The position numbers were made by a program, and so were the translations under genes. From assembly GCA_036479015.1 (NCBI GenBank), contig JAZGFB010000049.1:1-31564 (forward strand): 31,564 nt of DNA. The letters run 5' to 3'. Below, one piece after another: positions 1 to 8,972 of this stretch; the first letter of the stretch is position 1, and every line of letters begins with the position of its first letter. The notes beneath the pieces were generated by a model. It made no database searches. It worked only from the letters and a program-made list of their open reading frames with translations, and had not been told where the DNA came from. This DNA is from NVTR01 sp036479015. Lineage in GTDB: Bacteria > Pseudomonadota > Alphaproteobacteria > Rhodobacterales > Rhodobacteraceae.

Positions 1-6
1 ACCACA

Positions 7-40
7 ATCATTGTTCAACAAATATCCCCGCAGGAGGCAT
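7..40 (-). repeat. Dispersed 34-bp intergenic element, copy A
   Basis: Read on the minus strand this stretch matches positions 26515-26548 (plus strand) at 31 of 34 bases, including the run GCGGGGATATTTGT. The element contains the AGGAGG string at 32-37, which would otherwise look like a ribosome binding site for a TTG start at 49. Because the other copy has the same purine-rich block without a gene behind it, the block is more likely part of the repeat. From memory, similar GCGGGGATATTT motifs recur between genes in Rhodobacteraceae; their function is unknown to me. Confidence 0.6.
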
Positions 41-129
41 CCCGCCAGTTGAAAAACAGAACCCAAACCGCAATTGACCCCAAACCCGTCAATGCCTATG
101 CAGAAGCCGCAATATCCACAGGGTTCCAG

Positions 130-1056
130 ATGACCAAAACCACCAAACCACGTTCTTTTCAGGAAATCCTCCTGCGCCTGCAAAATTACTGGGCCGAACA
201 GGGCTGCGCTATTTTGCAACCATACGATATGGAGGCCGGCGCTGGCACCTTTCACCCGGCAACTGCGCTGCGCCCGCTTGGGCCCAACCCCTGGGCCGCC
301 GCCTATGTGCAACCCAGCCGCCGCCCGACGGACGGGCGCTATGGTGACAACCCCAACCGGTTGCAGCATTTCTATCAGTATCAGGTGGTGATCAAACCCA
401 GCCCGCCGAATTTTCAGGAGCTTTACCTGCAAAGCCTTGTCGCTATTGGCATCGACATGGCCCGCCATGATATCCGTTTTGTGGAAGACGACTGGGAAAG
501 CCCAACCTTGGGCGCCTGGGGTCTGGGATGGGAGGTTTGGTGCGATGGTATGGAAGTCAGCCAGTTCACCTATTTCCAACAACTGGCAGGCTATGATTGC
601 AAACCAGTGACCGGGGAACTGACATACGGGCTGGAACGCCTGTCCATGTATATTTTGGGCGTTGACCACATTATGGACATGCCGTTCAACGACCCTGACG
701 CGCCGGTGCCGTTAAAATACGGCGACGTGTTCCGCCAGGCCGAGGCAGAATATTCCCGCTGGAATTTTGACGTGGCCGACACAGATATGTTGTTGCAGCA
801 CTTTAAAGACGCCGAGGCCGAATGCGCCCGCATCCTGTCGCAACCCGCCGATGACCCCAAAACCGGCAAACGCATTGTCATGGCGCATCCGGCCTATGAC
901 CAATGCATCAAGGCCAGCCACATTTTCAACCTGCTGGACGCGCGCGGGGTGATTTCGGTGACCGAACGACAGGCCTATATTGGCCGGGTGCGCGCATTGG
1001 CCAAGGCCAGTGCTGACGCCTTCCTTGAAACACCGGCTGGTGGGTGGGCGCCATGA
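130..1056 (+). CDS. glyQ: Glycine--tRNA ligase alpha subunit
   Basis: Catalytic alpha subunit of the bacterial alpha2beta2 glycyl-tRNA synthetase, which charges tRNA-Gly with glycine in the cytoplasm. The protein carries the family's N-terminal FQEILLRLQNYW segment, the GAGTFHPAT stretch, a YVQPSRRPTDGRYG motif and the WCDGMEVSQFTYFQQ and LTYGLERL motifs of the class II synthetase core. From the ATG at 130 it is 308 residues, the usual GlyQ length. An upstream in-frame TTG at 49 would add 27 residues unlike the family, and the apparent Shine-Dalgarno before it lies in a dispersed repeat, so I prefer 130. The stop overlaps the next gene's start as ATGA, which suggests translational coupling through to glyS. 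Confidence 0.96.
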   Translation: MTKTTKPRSFQEILLRLQNYWAEQGCAILQPYDMEAGAGTFHPATALRPLGPNPWAAAYVQPSRRPTDGRYGDNPNRLQHFYQYQVVIKPSPPNFQELYLQSLVAIGIDMARHDIRFVEDDWESPTLGAWGLGWEVWCDGMEVSQFTYFQQLAGYDCKPVTGELTYGLERLSMYILGVDHIMDMPFNDPDAPVPLKYGDVFRQAEAEYSRWNFDVADTDMLLQHFKDAEAECARILSQPADDPKTGKRIVMAHPAYDQCIKASHIFNLLDARGVISVTERQAYIGRVRALAKASADAFLETPAGGWAP

Positions 1057-1595
1057 TGGGCAAATTCCTGGTCATCCTTATCGTATTGTCCGCAGCCCTT
1101 GGCGGGGCGGGCATGTATTACCTGCAAGTTTACGGCTATTATGACACCGTCACCCTGTCCGGCGATATCGAGGATCAAACCGATATCCGCCTGACCTCGC
1201 TTTACAGTGAGGCCCCGGAGCCGATCTTGATATCCGATTTTGAAGGCATTAATGCTGACAGTTCTCCGGTGCGGTTTCGCGCCTGTTTCACCACGCCCCA
1301 CAGCCTGGCGCTGCTGACCGAAACCTATATCACCTTTGACAACCCGGTGCCGCTAACCGGCCCCAGCTGGTTTGACTGTTACGACGCCGAAACCATCGGA
1401 GCCGACCTTGAAACAGGCATTGCCATCGCGTTTCTGTCTGAATTTAACATCGCCTATGGCATTGACCGGGTGATCGCCGTCTATGACGACGGGCGCGCCT
1501 TTGCCTGGCACCAGATAAATCATTGCGGTGAACAGGTTTTTGACGGCCAGCCCGCGCCTGACGGATGCCCAACACCCCCCGAAAGGTCCGAATAA
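1053..1595 (+). CDS. Small membrane-anchored protein between glyQ and glyS (probably DUF6446)
   Basis: A protein of 180 residues with a single hydrophobic N-terminal segment (about residues 3-24, KFLVILIVLSAALGG...), which is either a signal anchor or an uncleaved signal peptide. The rest is an acidic, soluble-looking domain with two cysteines in a CFTTP / WFDCYDAE context and a further pair near the C-terminus (NHCGEQ, DGCPTP), so a periplasmic fold with disulfides is plausible. It overlaps the glyQ stop by four bases, and glyS begins at the base right after its own stop, so all three are one translational unit. I recall a family of this kind (DUF6446) at this position in Rhodobacteraceae; the match is from memory and its function is unknown. 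An alternative start is the next ATG at 1056. Confidence 0.8.
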   Translation: MMGKFLVILIVLSAALGGAGMYYLQVYGYYDTVTLSGDIEDQTDIRLTSLYSEAPEPILISDFEGINADSSPVRFRACFTTPHSLALLTETYITFDNPVPLTGPSWFDCYDAETIGADLETGIAIAFLSEFNIAYGIDRVIAVYDDGRAFAWHQINHCGEQVFDGQPAPDGCPTPPERSE

Positions 1596-3617
1596 ATGCC
1601 TGATCTTCTGATCGAACTGTTTTCCGAAGAAATTCCCGCACGTATGCAAAAACGTGCCAGCGAAGATTTGCAAAAATTGGTAACGGATGGGCTGGTTGAA
1701 GCCGGGCTGACCTATACCAGCGCCGGTGCATTTGCGACACCGCGTCGGTTGTGCCTGACGCTTGAAGGGCTAACGGCCCAAAGCCCTGATACACGCGAGG
1801 AACGCAAAGGCCCCCGGGCCGACGCGCCGGAACAAGCCCTGGCCGGGTTCCTGCGGTCAACCGGTTTGACCCGTGATCAGCTGGAAGTGCGCGCCAGCAA
1901 AAAGGGCGATGTTTTCTTTGCCCTGATAGAGCGCGCAGGCCGGCCAGCATCTGACATCGTGTCTGAAGTGCTGGAAAGCATCATCCGTAAATTTCCCTGG
2001 CCAAAATCCATGCGTTGGGGGCAGGGGGCATTGAAATGGGTACGCCCGTTGCAGTCGATCCTGTGTGTTTTAAGCGACGAAAACGGCACGCAAATCGTGC
2101 CGTTGGATATTGACGGGATCAAAGCGGGTGACACCACGCGCGGCCATCGGTTCATGGCGCCGGGGGCGTTCAAGGTCACGGGTTTTGATGATTACGCTGC
2201 CAAGTTGAAAACGGCCAAGGTGTTGCTTGATCCGGCGGCCCGCGCCGATCACATCTGGGCTGATGCCACCACTCTGGCGTTTGCCCAAGGGTTGGAAGTG
2301 GTTGAAGACAAAGGGCTGCTGGCCGAAGTTGCGGGCCTGGTGGAATGGCCGGTGGTGTTGTTGGGTGATATCGGGGCTGACTATCTGGAACTGCCGCCAG
2401 AGGTTTTGCAAACCTCCATGCGCGAGCACCAAAAGTTTTTCTCGGTGAAAAATGCTAAAACCGGACGCATCGAAAAGTTTATTACCGTTGCCAATATTGA
2501 GACGGCTGATAACGGCGTGGCTATCCTGGCGGGCAACCAAAAGGTGCTGGCAGCAAGGCTGGCAGATGCGAAATTTTTCTGGGAAAACGACCTGCGCACA
2601 CCGCTGGCGGACATGGCCACAAAACTGGAAACCGTAACTTTCCACAATAAGCTGGGCTCGCAAGCGGACCGCGTTTTGCGGATAGCCGCACTGGCCCGCG
2701 AAATTGCGCCACTGGTGGGGGCGGATGCGGATGAGGCTGAAGCGGCGGCGAAACTGGCCAAAGCCGACCTGATGTCTGAAATGGTCAGTGAATTCCCCGA
2801 ATTGCAGGGGGTAATGGGCCGCTATTACGCGAAAAGTGCAGGTCTTTCGGATGCTGTGGCGGCGGCGGCGCAGGAACATTATGCGCCGTTGGGGCCGTCA
2901 GACGACGTGCCAACAGCGCCCGTGTCTGTGGCCGTGGCACTGGCCGATAAAATCGATATACTCACCGGGTTTTGGGCGATTGATGAAAAACCAACCGGTA
3001 GTAAGGACCCGTTTGCTTTAAGGCGGGCGACGTTGGGGGTTATTCGGCTGGTGTTGGAGAACCAAATTCAAGGGCCCGCCCCAAAGATTGGCGGGGACCT
3101 CCTCTCCTTCTTCCACGACCGCCTTAAGGTTTACCTGCGCGACCAGGGCATTCGCCATGACGTCATTGACGCTTGTATCGCCATGCCAGGTAACGACGAT
3201 CTGACGCTGCTGGTCAAACGCGCCACAGCGCTGTCTGATTTTCTGAAAACCGATGACGGGGAAAACCTGTTGCAGGGGTTTAAACGCGCCAACAATATTT
3301 TGGTGCAGGCAGAAGACAAGGACGGGGTTGAATATTCTTACGGGGCGGAGGAAAAATTCCTGCAGGAACCTGCGGAAAAGGCGCTGTTCAAGGCGTTGAA
3401 CAGCCAAGGCGGGGCGATATCTACGGCCATCGAGGCCGAAGATTTCGCGTCAGCCATGGCATCCATGGCCGACCTGCGCACGCCGATCGATGCGTTCTTT
3501 GAAGCGCTGCAGGTGAATGACGACAGCGCGGTGATCCGCCGTAACCGGTTGAATATCCTAAGCCAAATTCGAAAAATATGTCTGTCTGCGGCCGATCTGA
3601 ACCGAATTGAAGGTTAA
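1596..3617 (+). CDS. glyS: Glycine--tRNA ligase beta subunit
   Basis: Beta subunit of the tetrameric glycyl-tRNA synthetase, needed for tRNA-Gly recognition. The 673-residue protein begins with the family hallmark LLIELFSEEIPARMQ, carries KSMRWG near residue 145, LPPEVLQTSMREHQKFF near 268, NKLGSQADRV, and KADLMSEMVSEFPELQG followed by GRYYA. The C-terminal part has DKIDILTGFW and the DPFALRRATLG motif, and ends in a DALR-type anticodon-binding region (NDDSAVIRRNRLNILSQIR). Length is in the usual range of about 670-700 residues. The ATG follows the stop of the preceding gene without a gap, so expression is coupled to glyQ. No frameshift or missing segment is seen. Confidence 0.96.
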   Translation: MPDLLIELFSEEIPARMQKRASEDLQKLVTDGLVEAGLTYTSAGAFATPRRLCLTLEGLTAQSPDTREERKGPRADAPEQALAGFLRSTGLTRDQLEVRASKKGDVFFALIERAGRPASDIVSEVLESIIRKFPWPKSMRWGQGALKWVRPLQSILCVLSDENGTQIVPLDIDGIKAGDTTRGHRFMAPGAFKVTGFDDYAAKLKTAKVLLDPAARADHIWADATTLAFAQGLEVVEDKGLLAEVAGLVEWPVVLLGDIGADYLELPPEVLQTSMREHQKFFSVKNAKTGRIEKFITVANIETADNGVAILAGNQKVLAARLADAKFFWENDLRTPLADMATKLETVTFHNKLGSQADRVLRIAALAREIAPLVGADADEAEAAAKLAKADLMSEMVSEFPELQGVMGRYYAKSAGLSDAVAAAAQEHYAPLGPSDDVPTAPVSVAVALADKIDILTGFWAIDEKPTGSKDPFALRRATLGVIRLVLENQIQGPAPKIGGDLLSFFHDRLKVYLRDQGIRHDVIDACIAMPGNDDLTLLVKRATALSDFLKTDDGENLLQGFKRANNILVQAEDKDGVEYSYGAEEKFLQEPAEKALFKALNSQGGAISTAIEAEDFASAMASMADLRTPIDAFFEALQVNDDSAVIRRNRLNILSQIRKICLSAADLNRIEG

Positions 3618-3629
3618 GTTTATTAGCTT

Positions 3630-3663
3630 ATACCTTGGGCGGGGATATTTAATAAAAAGAAGA
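3630..3663 (+). repeat. Dispersed intergenic element, diverged copy C
   Basis: Downstream of glyS the string GGCGGGGATATTT (3638-3650) is identical to 26523-26535, and shares GCGGGGATATTT with copy A. It is followed by an A-rich run ending in AAGAAGAAA. The flanks are diverged from copies A and B. The copy sits inside a longer inverted repeat with arms ATACCTTG (3630-3637) and CAAGGTAT (3681-3688), which could fold between glyS and the next gene. Confidence 0.5.
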
Positions 3664-3761
3664 AACCGGCAGCTCAGCGGCAAGGTATGGCTGCAGCAAG
3701 GTCATAGTTGCGCCAAGATAATCAGGCGCTATGCTGCAAGCGCAATTGAAAAGGTGCTGCG

Positions 3762-6311
3762 GTGCAGAAATTAATTGAAATCAACGGGTTCACCAGGATC
3801 AGGCGGGTTGCGCCAATTTCCAATGACACCCATGGTGGCCGCGCCAAATGCCTGCAAAGGCTGATCCGTCTGGACCTGCCGGTGCCGCAAACCGTTGCCC
3901 TGTCTTTTGATACCGTGCATCGCATTGCTGCCGGTGACGTGCCAGATGTAAGGGCCGTTTTGGAAACCTTTGGTGACCAGCCGCTGGTGTCGGTTCGCCC
4001 GTCTAGTCAGGACCCCGATTGGGGCGGCCCCGGTGCGATGCTTAATGTCGGGATGAATGATCTGTTGCATGCCCGGTTGGTGGACAGCCATGGCCAGGAA
4101 GCCGCCAACGCGCTTTACCTGCGGTTTGTGCAATCTTTTGCGATCAATGTTGCCCGGCTTGACCCGGAAATGTTTGAAATGGGCAACGGGCTTGGCAATG
4201 ATGCCCTTGGCGCGGCGCTTGATGCCTATGAAGCGGAAACCGAGGAATATTTCCCACAGGATGCGGCGGTGCAGTTGGCGGAGGTTTTGCGCTCAATGGC
4301 GCGCACCTGGGAAAGCACGACCGCCCGGATTTTGCGCCAAGCCAAGGGGGCGCCCGCGGACGCCGGCCTTGGGCTGGTGGTGCAGCAAATGGTGCTGGGG
4401 GTTGGCCCTGGTGAAAGCGGTGCTGGCGTCATTCAGTTTGTTGATGCAGCCACGGGGCATGCCCAAATTACGGGGCGTTTCCTGGGCCAAAGCCAGGGCC
4501 GCGATGCCCTGCGCGCCACAACCGGCGCAATTTTTCTGACCAAAGATAAGCGCGGCACATCGCTGGAAGGCAAGTGTCCGGAACTGTTCAAGAAATTGAC
4601 GCAGTACGGTGCGGTGTGTCGCACCAGACTGCGCGAAGAGATGCAGATTGAATTCACCGTTGAAAACGGCGAATTGCATGTGCTGGACGCGGTTCGTGTT
4701 CAACGCAGCCCACGCGCTGGGGTGGCAATTGCTGTTGATCTGGCCAATGATGGGGTTATTACCCAGGGCGACGCGCTGTTGCGGATTGAGCCACGCTCGC
4801 TTTCAGAATTGCTGCACCCGCAGATTGACCCCAATGGCAGGTCAGACGCCTTTATCAGCGGTATTCCCGCCAGCCCCGGCGCTGCATCTGGGAAAATAGT
4901 ATTCACATCTTCGGCGGCGCAGGCATCAGAGGCCCGCGGCGAAGCCTGTATTCTTGTGCGCCGCGAAACAGCACCGGAAGACATTCGTGGCATGCATTCT
5001 GCCAGCGCAGTTCTGACCGAACGGGGCGGTGTGACCAGCCATGCCGCTGTGATCGCGCGCGGGCTGGGCCTGCCTTGTGTTGTTGGTGCCAGCGGTATGG
5101 TGCTGGATATTAAGAAAAGGACCCTGAAATGCCCGGATGGGCGGGTATTTCAAGAGGGCGATGTCATAACACTTGATGGCACTGCCGGAGAGGCGCTGGA
5201 AGGCGCGGCCAAAATGTTGGACCCTGGATTGGGGGACGCGTTTCAGACTTTGCTTAGCTGGGCCAGTGATGTTTGTGACATAAAAATTCGTGCCAATGCC
5301 GACACCCCTGCCGACGCGAAAGTGGCGCGAAATTTTGATGCCGAAGGTATTGGGCTGTGCCGCACGGAACATATGTTTTTTGATGATGATCGCCTGACCG
5401 TCATGCGTGAAATGATCTTTACCGATGATGCTGATGACCGAGCCGCGGCATTGGATCGGCTGTTACCGATGCAGCGGGCAGATTTTGCTGAGCTGTTTGA
5501 AATTATGCACGGTTTGCCGGTGTGTATCCGGCTGTTTGACCCGCCGTTGCACGAATTTTTGCCCCGCGGTCGCAGCGGTATGCGCGACCTGGCCGAAGCA
5601 ATGGGGCTGCCGCTTTCGGATGTGATCAGCCGGGTTGAAGCGCTGTCAGAATTTAACCCGATGCTGGGTATGCGCGGTGTCCGATTGGGAATAACGGTTC
5701 CCGAAATATATGACATGCAGGCACGGGCGATTTTTGAAGCAACGGTTGAGGTGAACCGGGCAGGCGACCCTGTGGTGCCAGAAATAATGATCCCGCTGGT
5801 ATCTGCCAAAAAGGAAGTTGAGCTGGTGAAAACCCGCATAGATGCGGTGGCCGCTGCGGTGCGTGTGGAATCCGGGACTGATTTTAATTTTCGCCTAGGG
5901 GTTATGGTGGAAACGCCGCGCGCGGCGTTGCGGGCGCATGATATTGCCCAACACGCGGCGTTTCTGTCGTTTGGCACCAATGATTTAACCCAAATGACCT
6001 ATGGGTTGTCACGTGATGACGCCGGGCGTTTCATGGGTGACTACGTTCAAAAAGGTGTATTTGACGAAGATCCGTTTCATATTCTTGATACCGAAGGTGT
6101 CGGCGAATTGCTGAGTATTGGGGCGGAACGGGGCCGACAGGCAAACCCTGATATTGTGCTGTCCATGTGCGGTGAGCACGGCGGCAACCCCGAATCAATT
6201 GCGTTCTGTCGGCAGGTTGGTTTTGACTATGTTTCATGTTCACCCTACCGGGTGCCCATTGCCCGGTTAGCGGCGGCGCATTTGGTGCTAAAACATCACG
6301 TTTCCGATTAG
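3762..6311 (+). CDS. Pyruvate, phosphate dikinase-like PEP-utilising protein with degenerate ATP site
   Basis: This 849-residue protein has the full domain order of pyruvate, phosphate dikinase: N-terminal ATP-grasp region (about 1-330), swivelling phosphohistidine domain (about 365-480, RGGVTSHAAVIARG with His427) and C-terminal PEP/pyruvate TIM barrel (about 500-845). The barrel keeps the expected residues: Arg534 in GLCRTEHMFF, Arg590 in RLFDPPLHEF, Glu674 in EIMIPLV, Asn740-Asp741 in SFGTNDLTQ and the acid-base Cys803 in SMCGEHGG. In contrast, a gap-free comparison with remembered Clostridium symbiosum PPDK shows nucleotide-site changes: Lys22 to Arg27, Asp321 to Gln295, Gln335 to Asp309 and Arg337 to Val311, with Arg79 and Glu297 kept. 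It may not use ATP like classical PPDK. The start is a GTG at 3762, 144 bases after glyS. The gene could be read as ppdK, but I leave the symbol open. Confidence 0.85.
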   Translation: MQKLIEINGFTRIRRVAPISNDTHGGRAKCLQRLIRLDLPVPQTVALSFDTVHRIAAGDVPDVRAVLETFGDQPLVSVRPSSQDPDWGGPGAMLNVGMNDLLHARLVDSHGQEAANALYLRFVQSFAINVARLDPEMFEMGNGLGNDALGAALDAYEAETEEYFPQDAAVQLAEVLRSMARTWESTTARILRQAKGAPADAGLGLVVQQMVLGVGPGESGAGVIQFVDAATGHAQITGRFLGQSQGRDALRATTGAIFLTKDKRGTSLEGKCPELFKKLTQYGAVCRTRLREEMQIEFTVENGELHVLDAVRVQRSPRAGVAIAVDLANDGVITQGDALLRIEPRSLSELLHPQIDPNGRSDAFISGIPASPGAASGKIVFTSSAAQASEARGEACILVRRETAPEDIRGMHSASAVLTERGGVTSHAAVIARGLGLPCVVGASGMVLDIKKRTLKCPDGRVFQEGDVITLDGTAGEALEGAAKMLDPGLGDAFQTLLSWASDVCDIKIRANADTPADAKVARNFDAEGIGLCRTEHMFFDDDRLTVMREMIFTDDADDRAAALDRLLPMQRADFAELFEIMHGLPVCIRLFDPPLHEFLPRGRSGMRDLAEAMGLPLSDVISRVEALSEFNPMLGMRGVRLGITVPEIYDMQARAIFEATVEVNRAGDPVVPEIMIPLVSAKKEVELVKTRIDAVAAAVRVESGTDFNFRLGVMVETPRAALRAHDIAQHAAFLSFGTNDLTQMTYGLSRDDAGRFMGDYVQKGVFDEDPFHILDTEGVGELLSIGAERGRQANPDIVLSMCGEHGGNPESIAFCRQVGFDYVSCSPYRVPIARLAAAHLVLKHHVSD

Positions 6312-6502
6312 GCAACAATTAAGCGTATGATCTCAGGTGAAATTAAATAATTTCTCCACATAAGATGTCTGCTGAAAAAGCTCTTTGTGGCCTGAAATAC
6401 GGTGTCGAATCAGCTGCCCGGCTGGACCCTTCTGATGTTTTGACATAAATCCGCCATGTTCGCATCCGGGCTGCCCTGGATGTTGCCTACTGGAGGGGTC
6501 GG

Positions 6503-7183
6503 ATGTCACAGCTTTGGCTGAAAAATGTAATATGCGCCATTGTCCTGTTGCTTACAGCAAACATGGCCATCGCCGATGTCACGTTGAGCCAGTCCAATGC
6601 ACCGGCGGCGGTGCTTGACGCAGAACTTATTCAACTTTTCGGGGCAGAACGGGTCGCCTTTGGTGCGATCAATTCGGGCCAGTTTGATCGTTTGCGTACC
6701 CCCCCCAGCCGGGGCGCCCAAGAGTTTGGGTTTACCCGTGCCTATCTGGCAAGTCTGCCAACGGCCAAGGGCGACGCCCAGTGGGAATGCCTAAGCCAAG
6801 CGCTGTACTTTGAAGCCCGCGGCGAAAGTGTGCAGGGCCAGTTTGCAGTCGCCGAGGTGATACTGAACAGGGTGGATAGCACAAGCTACCCGTCAACCCT
6901 GTGTCGGGTGATCAATCAAGGGACCGGGCAAAAGTTCCGCTGTCAGTTTACCTATACCTGTGATGGGCTTTCCGACCGGGTGCGCGATCAGGACGCCTGG
7001 AACCGGGTGGCAAAGGTCGCGCGCATCATGATTGATGGCAAAGCCCGTGATTTGACGGGTGGCGCAACCCATTATCACACCAAGGCGGTAAACCCGCGTT
7101 GGGCGCGGGTGTTTCCACGCACGGCCACCATCGGGGCACATCATTTTTACCGGATGCCGGTGCGCACCGCTTCCAACGGTTAG
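6503..7183 (+). CDS. Exported SleB-type cell wall hydrolase
   Basis: A 226-residue protein with an N-terminal signal peptide (about residues 6-24, ending near NMAIAD) and a C-terminal Hydrolase_2 (SleB-like) domain covering about residues 95-215. The domain motifs seen are ECLSQALYFEARGES with the predicted catalytic glutamate in YFEARGE, FAVAEVILNRVDS, CRVINQGTG, a cysteine-containing CQFTYTCDG segment, and the late GGATHYHTKAVNPRWA and GAHHFYR motifs. It is expected to cleave peptidoglycan in the periplasm as a lytic transglycosylase or amidase-like enzyme. The ATG has a strong Shine-Dalgarno (GGAGGGG) nine bases upstream. A TTGACA hexamer lies at 6440-6445 but I see no convincing -10 with it. 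The stop overlaps the stop of the convergent ABC-F gene. Confidence 0.88.
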   Translation: MSQLWLKNVICAIVLLLTANMAIADVTLSQSNAPAAVLDAELIQLFGAERVAFGAINSGQFDRLRTPPSRGAQEFGFTRAYLASLPTAKGDAQWECLSQALYFEARGESVQGQFAVAEVILNRVDSTSYPSTLCRVINQGTGQKFRCQFTYTCDGLSDRVRDQDAWNRVAKVARIMIDGKARDLTGGATHYHTKAVNPRWARVFPRTATIGAHHFYRMPVRTASNG

Positions 7184-8691
7184 CCTGCGCGCCCCATCGC
7201 CTGTTCAAAAAACCCATCCGGGCTGTCGCGTTCCAGCAGTTTTTTGCCCTCAATCACCCAGAACCGGTTGCCAACTGCGCGTACAAAGGCGCGGTCATGG
7301 GATACCAGCAGGCAACTGGCCTGATGTTCCAACAGCTCGTCTTCCAGCGCTTCCTGGCCTTCGATGTCCAGATGGTTTGTCGGTTCATCCAACAGGTAAA
7401 AATTTGGCTGTGTAAGGCGTAATACCAGCATCGCCAGCCGGGCCTTTTGGCCGCCAGAAAGCGCCGCAATTGCCGCCGATTGCAGGTCAATATTGATGCC
7501 GGCCCCGGCCAATGCGGCCCGCGCCTGGGCATCACCAATGTCAAACCGGTTGGTGATAGCACCATGGGGCGTTTCATCGGTTTCAAATTGTGTAAGCCCT
7601 TGGTCAGAATACCCCAGCACAGCACTGGGCACTATTTTTACGCTGTCTGTGCCCCCTTGCATTGCCTGTCGCACCAGTTTCACCATTTGGGTTTTTCCGG
7701 CCCCATTTGCCCCCAGCAACACGATCCGATCGCCACGGTTGATCCAATTAATACCCGTGTGAAATAACACCCGTCCATCCGGTGTGGTGATGGGTGTATT
7801 TTCAAAACTGACCAGCGCTTTGGCATGGGTGCCACTGTTAACAAGCCGGATCGCCCCGGCAGAGCGGTCCTGATGCGCCGGGCGGGCGGCGTCTTGCAGT
7901 TTATCTGCCCGGTCGTTCAGTTGTTTGGTTTTGATCACCAGCAGGTCCGAGCCTGAATTAATGCCGATATTTTTCAGCTTGGCGGCTTGCCTGCGCAACT
8001 GCCCGGCCTGTTTTATGTCATTGTCAAACTGCCGTGCTTCGGCGGCATCGATTTGCGCCAGCGCCGCCCGGGCCGCAGAAAAGGGCAGCGCGAATATGGG
8101 TGATTTGGTTTCACGCAAAAACAACGTGCGGTTGGTGACGGCGTCCAGAAATGCCCGGTCATGGCTGGCCACCAAAATCGGGGTGCTGCGGGCGACAGTA
8201 CCCAACCAATTTTGCAAGATCCCGATCCGGTTTAGATCCAGATGGTTTGTCGGCTCATCCAGCAGCAGGATATCGGGCTCACTTACCCAGGCCCGTGCCA
8301 GTAACGCCACCCGTTGCCAACCACCGCTAAGCTGTCCAAGCGGTTTGGGGCGAAATTCATCGGGAACTGACAGATCATCCAGCACAATATCAACCCGCCA
8401 GCTTTCGCTGTCGTCCGGCAGGGCCCCCAGCACCGCGTCATACATCGACACTGGCAGCAGCGCGGGCGGAACATCCTGTTCCACATGCCCAAGGCGCAAG
8501 CCACGTGCGCGGGTAATGTTGCCTGATGTTGGCTCAATATTCCCGGCCAAACAGCGCAGAAGCGTTGATTTTCCCCGCCCATTGGCGGCGATCAGGCCGA
8601 TGCGTTCACCCTTGCTGATGGTCAGGTTCAGGTTTGCAAACAGCGGTGCGCCAAGGGTGATGGAAAGGTCGTTCAGGTTGATAAGGGTCAT
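7180..8691 (-). CDS. ABC-F family ATPase
   Basis: A soluble 503-residue protein with two ABC nucleotide-binding domains and no membrane segments, the pattern of the ABC-F family that acts on the ribosome rather than in transport. Domain 1 has Walker A AANGRGKST (about residues 35-43), signature LSGGW (121) and DEPTNHLD (145). Domain 2 has Walker A GANGAGKTQ (about 327), signature LSGGQ (about 414) and DEPTNHLD. Between them lies a charged helical linker rich in Gln, Arg and Lys, the position of the P-site tRNA interaction motif. Both catalytic glutamates are present. It is shorter than EttA or Uup (about 550-640), so subfamily is uncertain; a housekeeping or antibiotic-protection role cannot be told apart. 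It is transcribed away from folB and its stop overlaps the hydrolase stop by four bases. Confidence 0.9.
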   Translation of the reverse strand: MTLINLNDLSITLGAPLFANLNLTISKGERIGLIAANGRGKSTLLRCLAGNIEPTSGNITRARGLRLGHVEQDVPPALLPVSMYDAVLGALPDDSESWRVDIVLDDLSVPDEFRPKPLGQLSGGWQRVALLARAWVSEPDILLLDEPTNHLDLNRIGILQNWLGTVARSTPILVASHDRAFLDAVTNRTLFLRETKSPIFALPFSAARAALAQIDAAEARQFDNDIKQAGQLRRQAAKLKNIGINSGSDLLVIKTKQLNDRADKLQDAARPAHQDRSAGAIRLVNSGTHAKALVSFENTPITTPDGRVLFHTGINWINRGDRIVLLGANGAGKTQMVKLVRQAMQGGTDSVKIVPSAVLGYSDQGLTQFETDETPHGAITNRFDIGDAQARAALAGAGINIDLQSAAIAALSGGQKARLAMLVLRLTQPNFYLLDEPTNHLDIEGQEALEDELLEHQASCLLVSHDRAFVRAVGNRFWVIEGKKLLERDSPDGFFEQAMGRAG

Positions 8692-8972
8692 GTTATGTCT
8701 CGTGATCTGAAAATGCGGCCGCGCGGCCAGAAAAGGGCAGATCAGGACATGGTATTATGTTCCCGGATCAGCCCCACAAACGAATTTGCAGGGCACAGAC
8801 AGGGCCGCGGGTTCGATCATGGTAGAAATAGCGCATCACTGACCCTCCCTTTGCATAAACAGACTGGTTGCCCAATCATTACTCCGTGGTATCAGCCATT
8901 GCAACGCGCCACAGACAATGGTGATGTGAACCGGGCATATCCGATATGCGCAAACACTATGGAAACAGGCCT

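Noticed and set aside
49..129. N-terminal extension of GlyQ from a TTG start with an AGGAGG upstream.
   Set aside because: The AGGAGG belongs to a dispersed repeat also found without a gene at 26515-26548, and the extra 27 residues do not fit the GlyQ family length.
6440..6468. Promoter of the cell wall hydrolase from the TTGACA at 6440-6445.
   Set aside because: No -10-like sequence is found at a suitable distance (the bases at 17 are CATCCG).
8800..8830. GGGTTCGATC string resembling a tRNA T-loop.
   Set aside because: The flanking bases do not pair as a T-stem and no acceptor or anticodon arm can be found.
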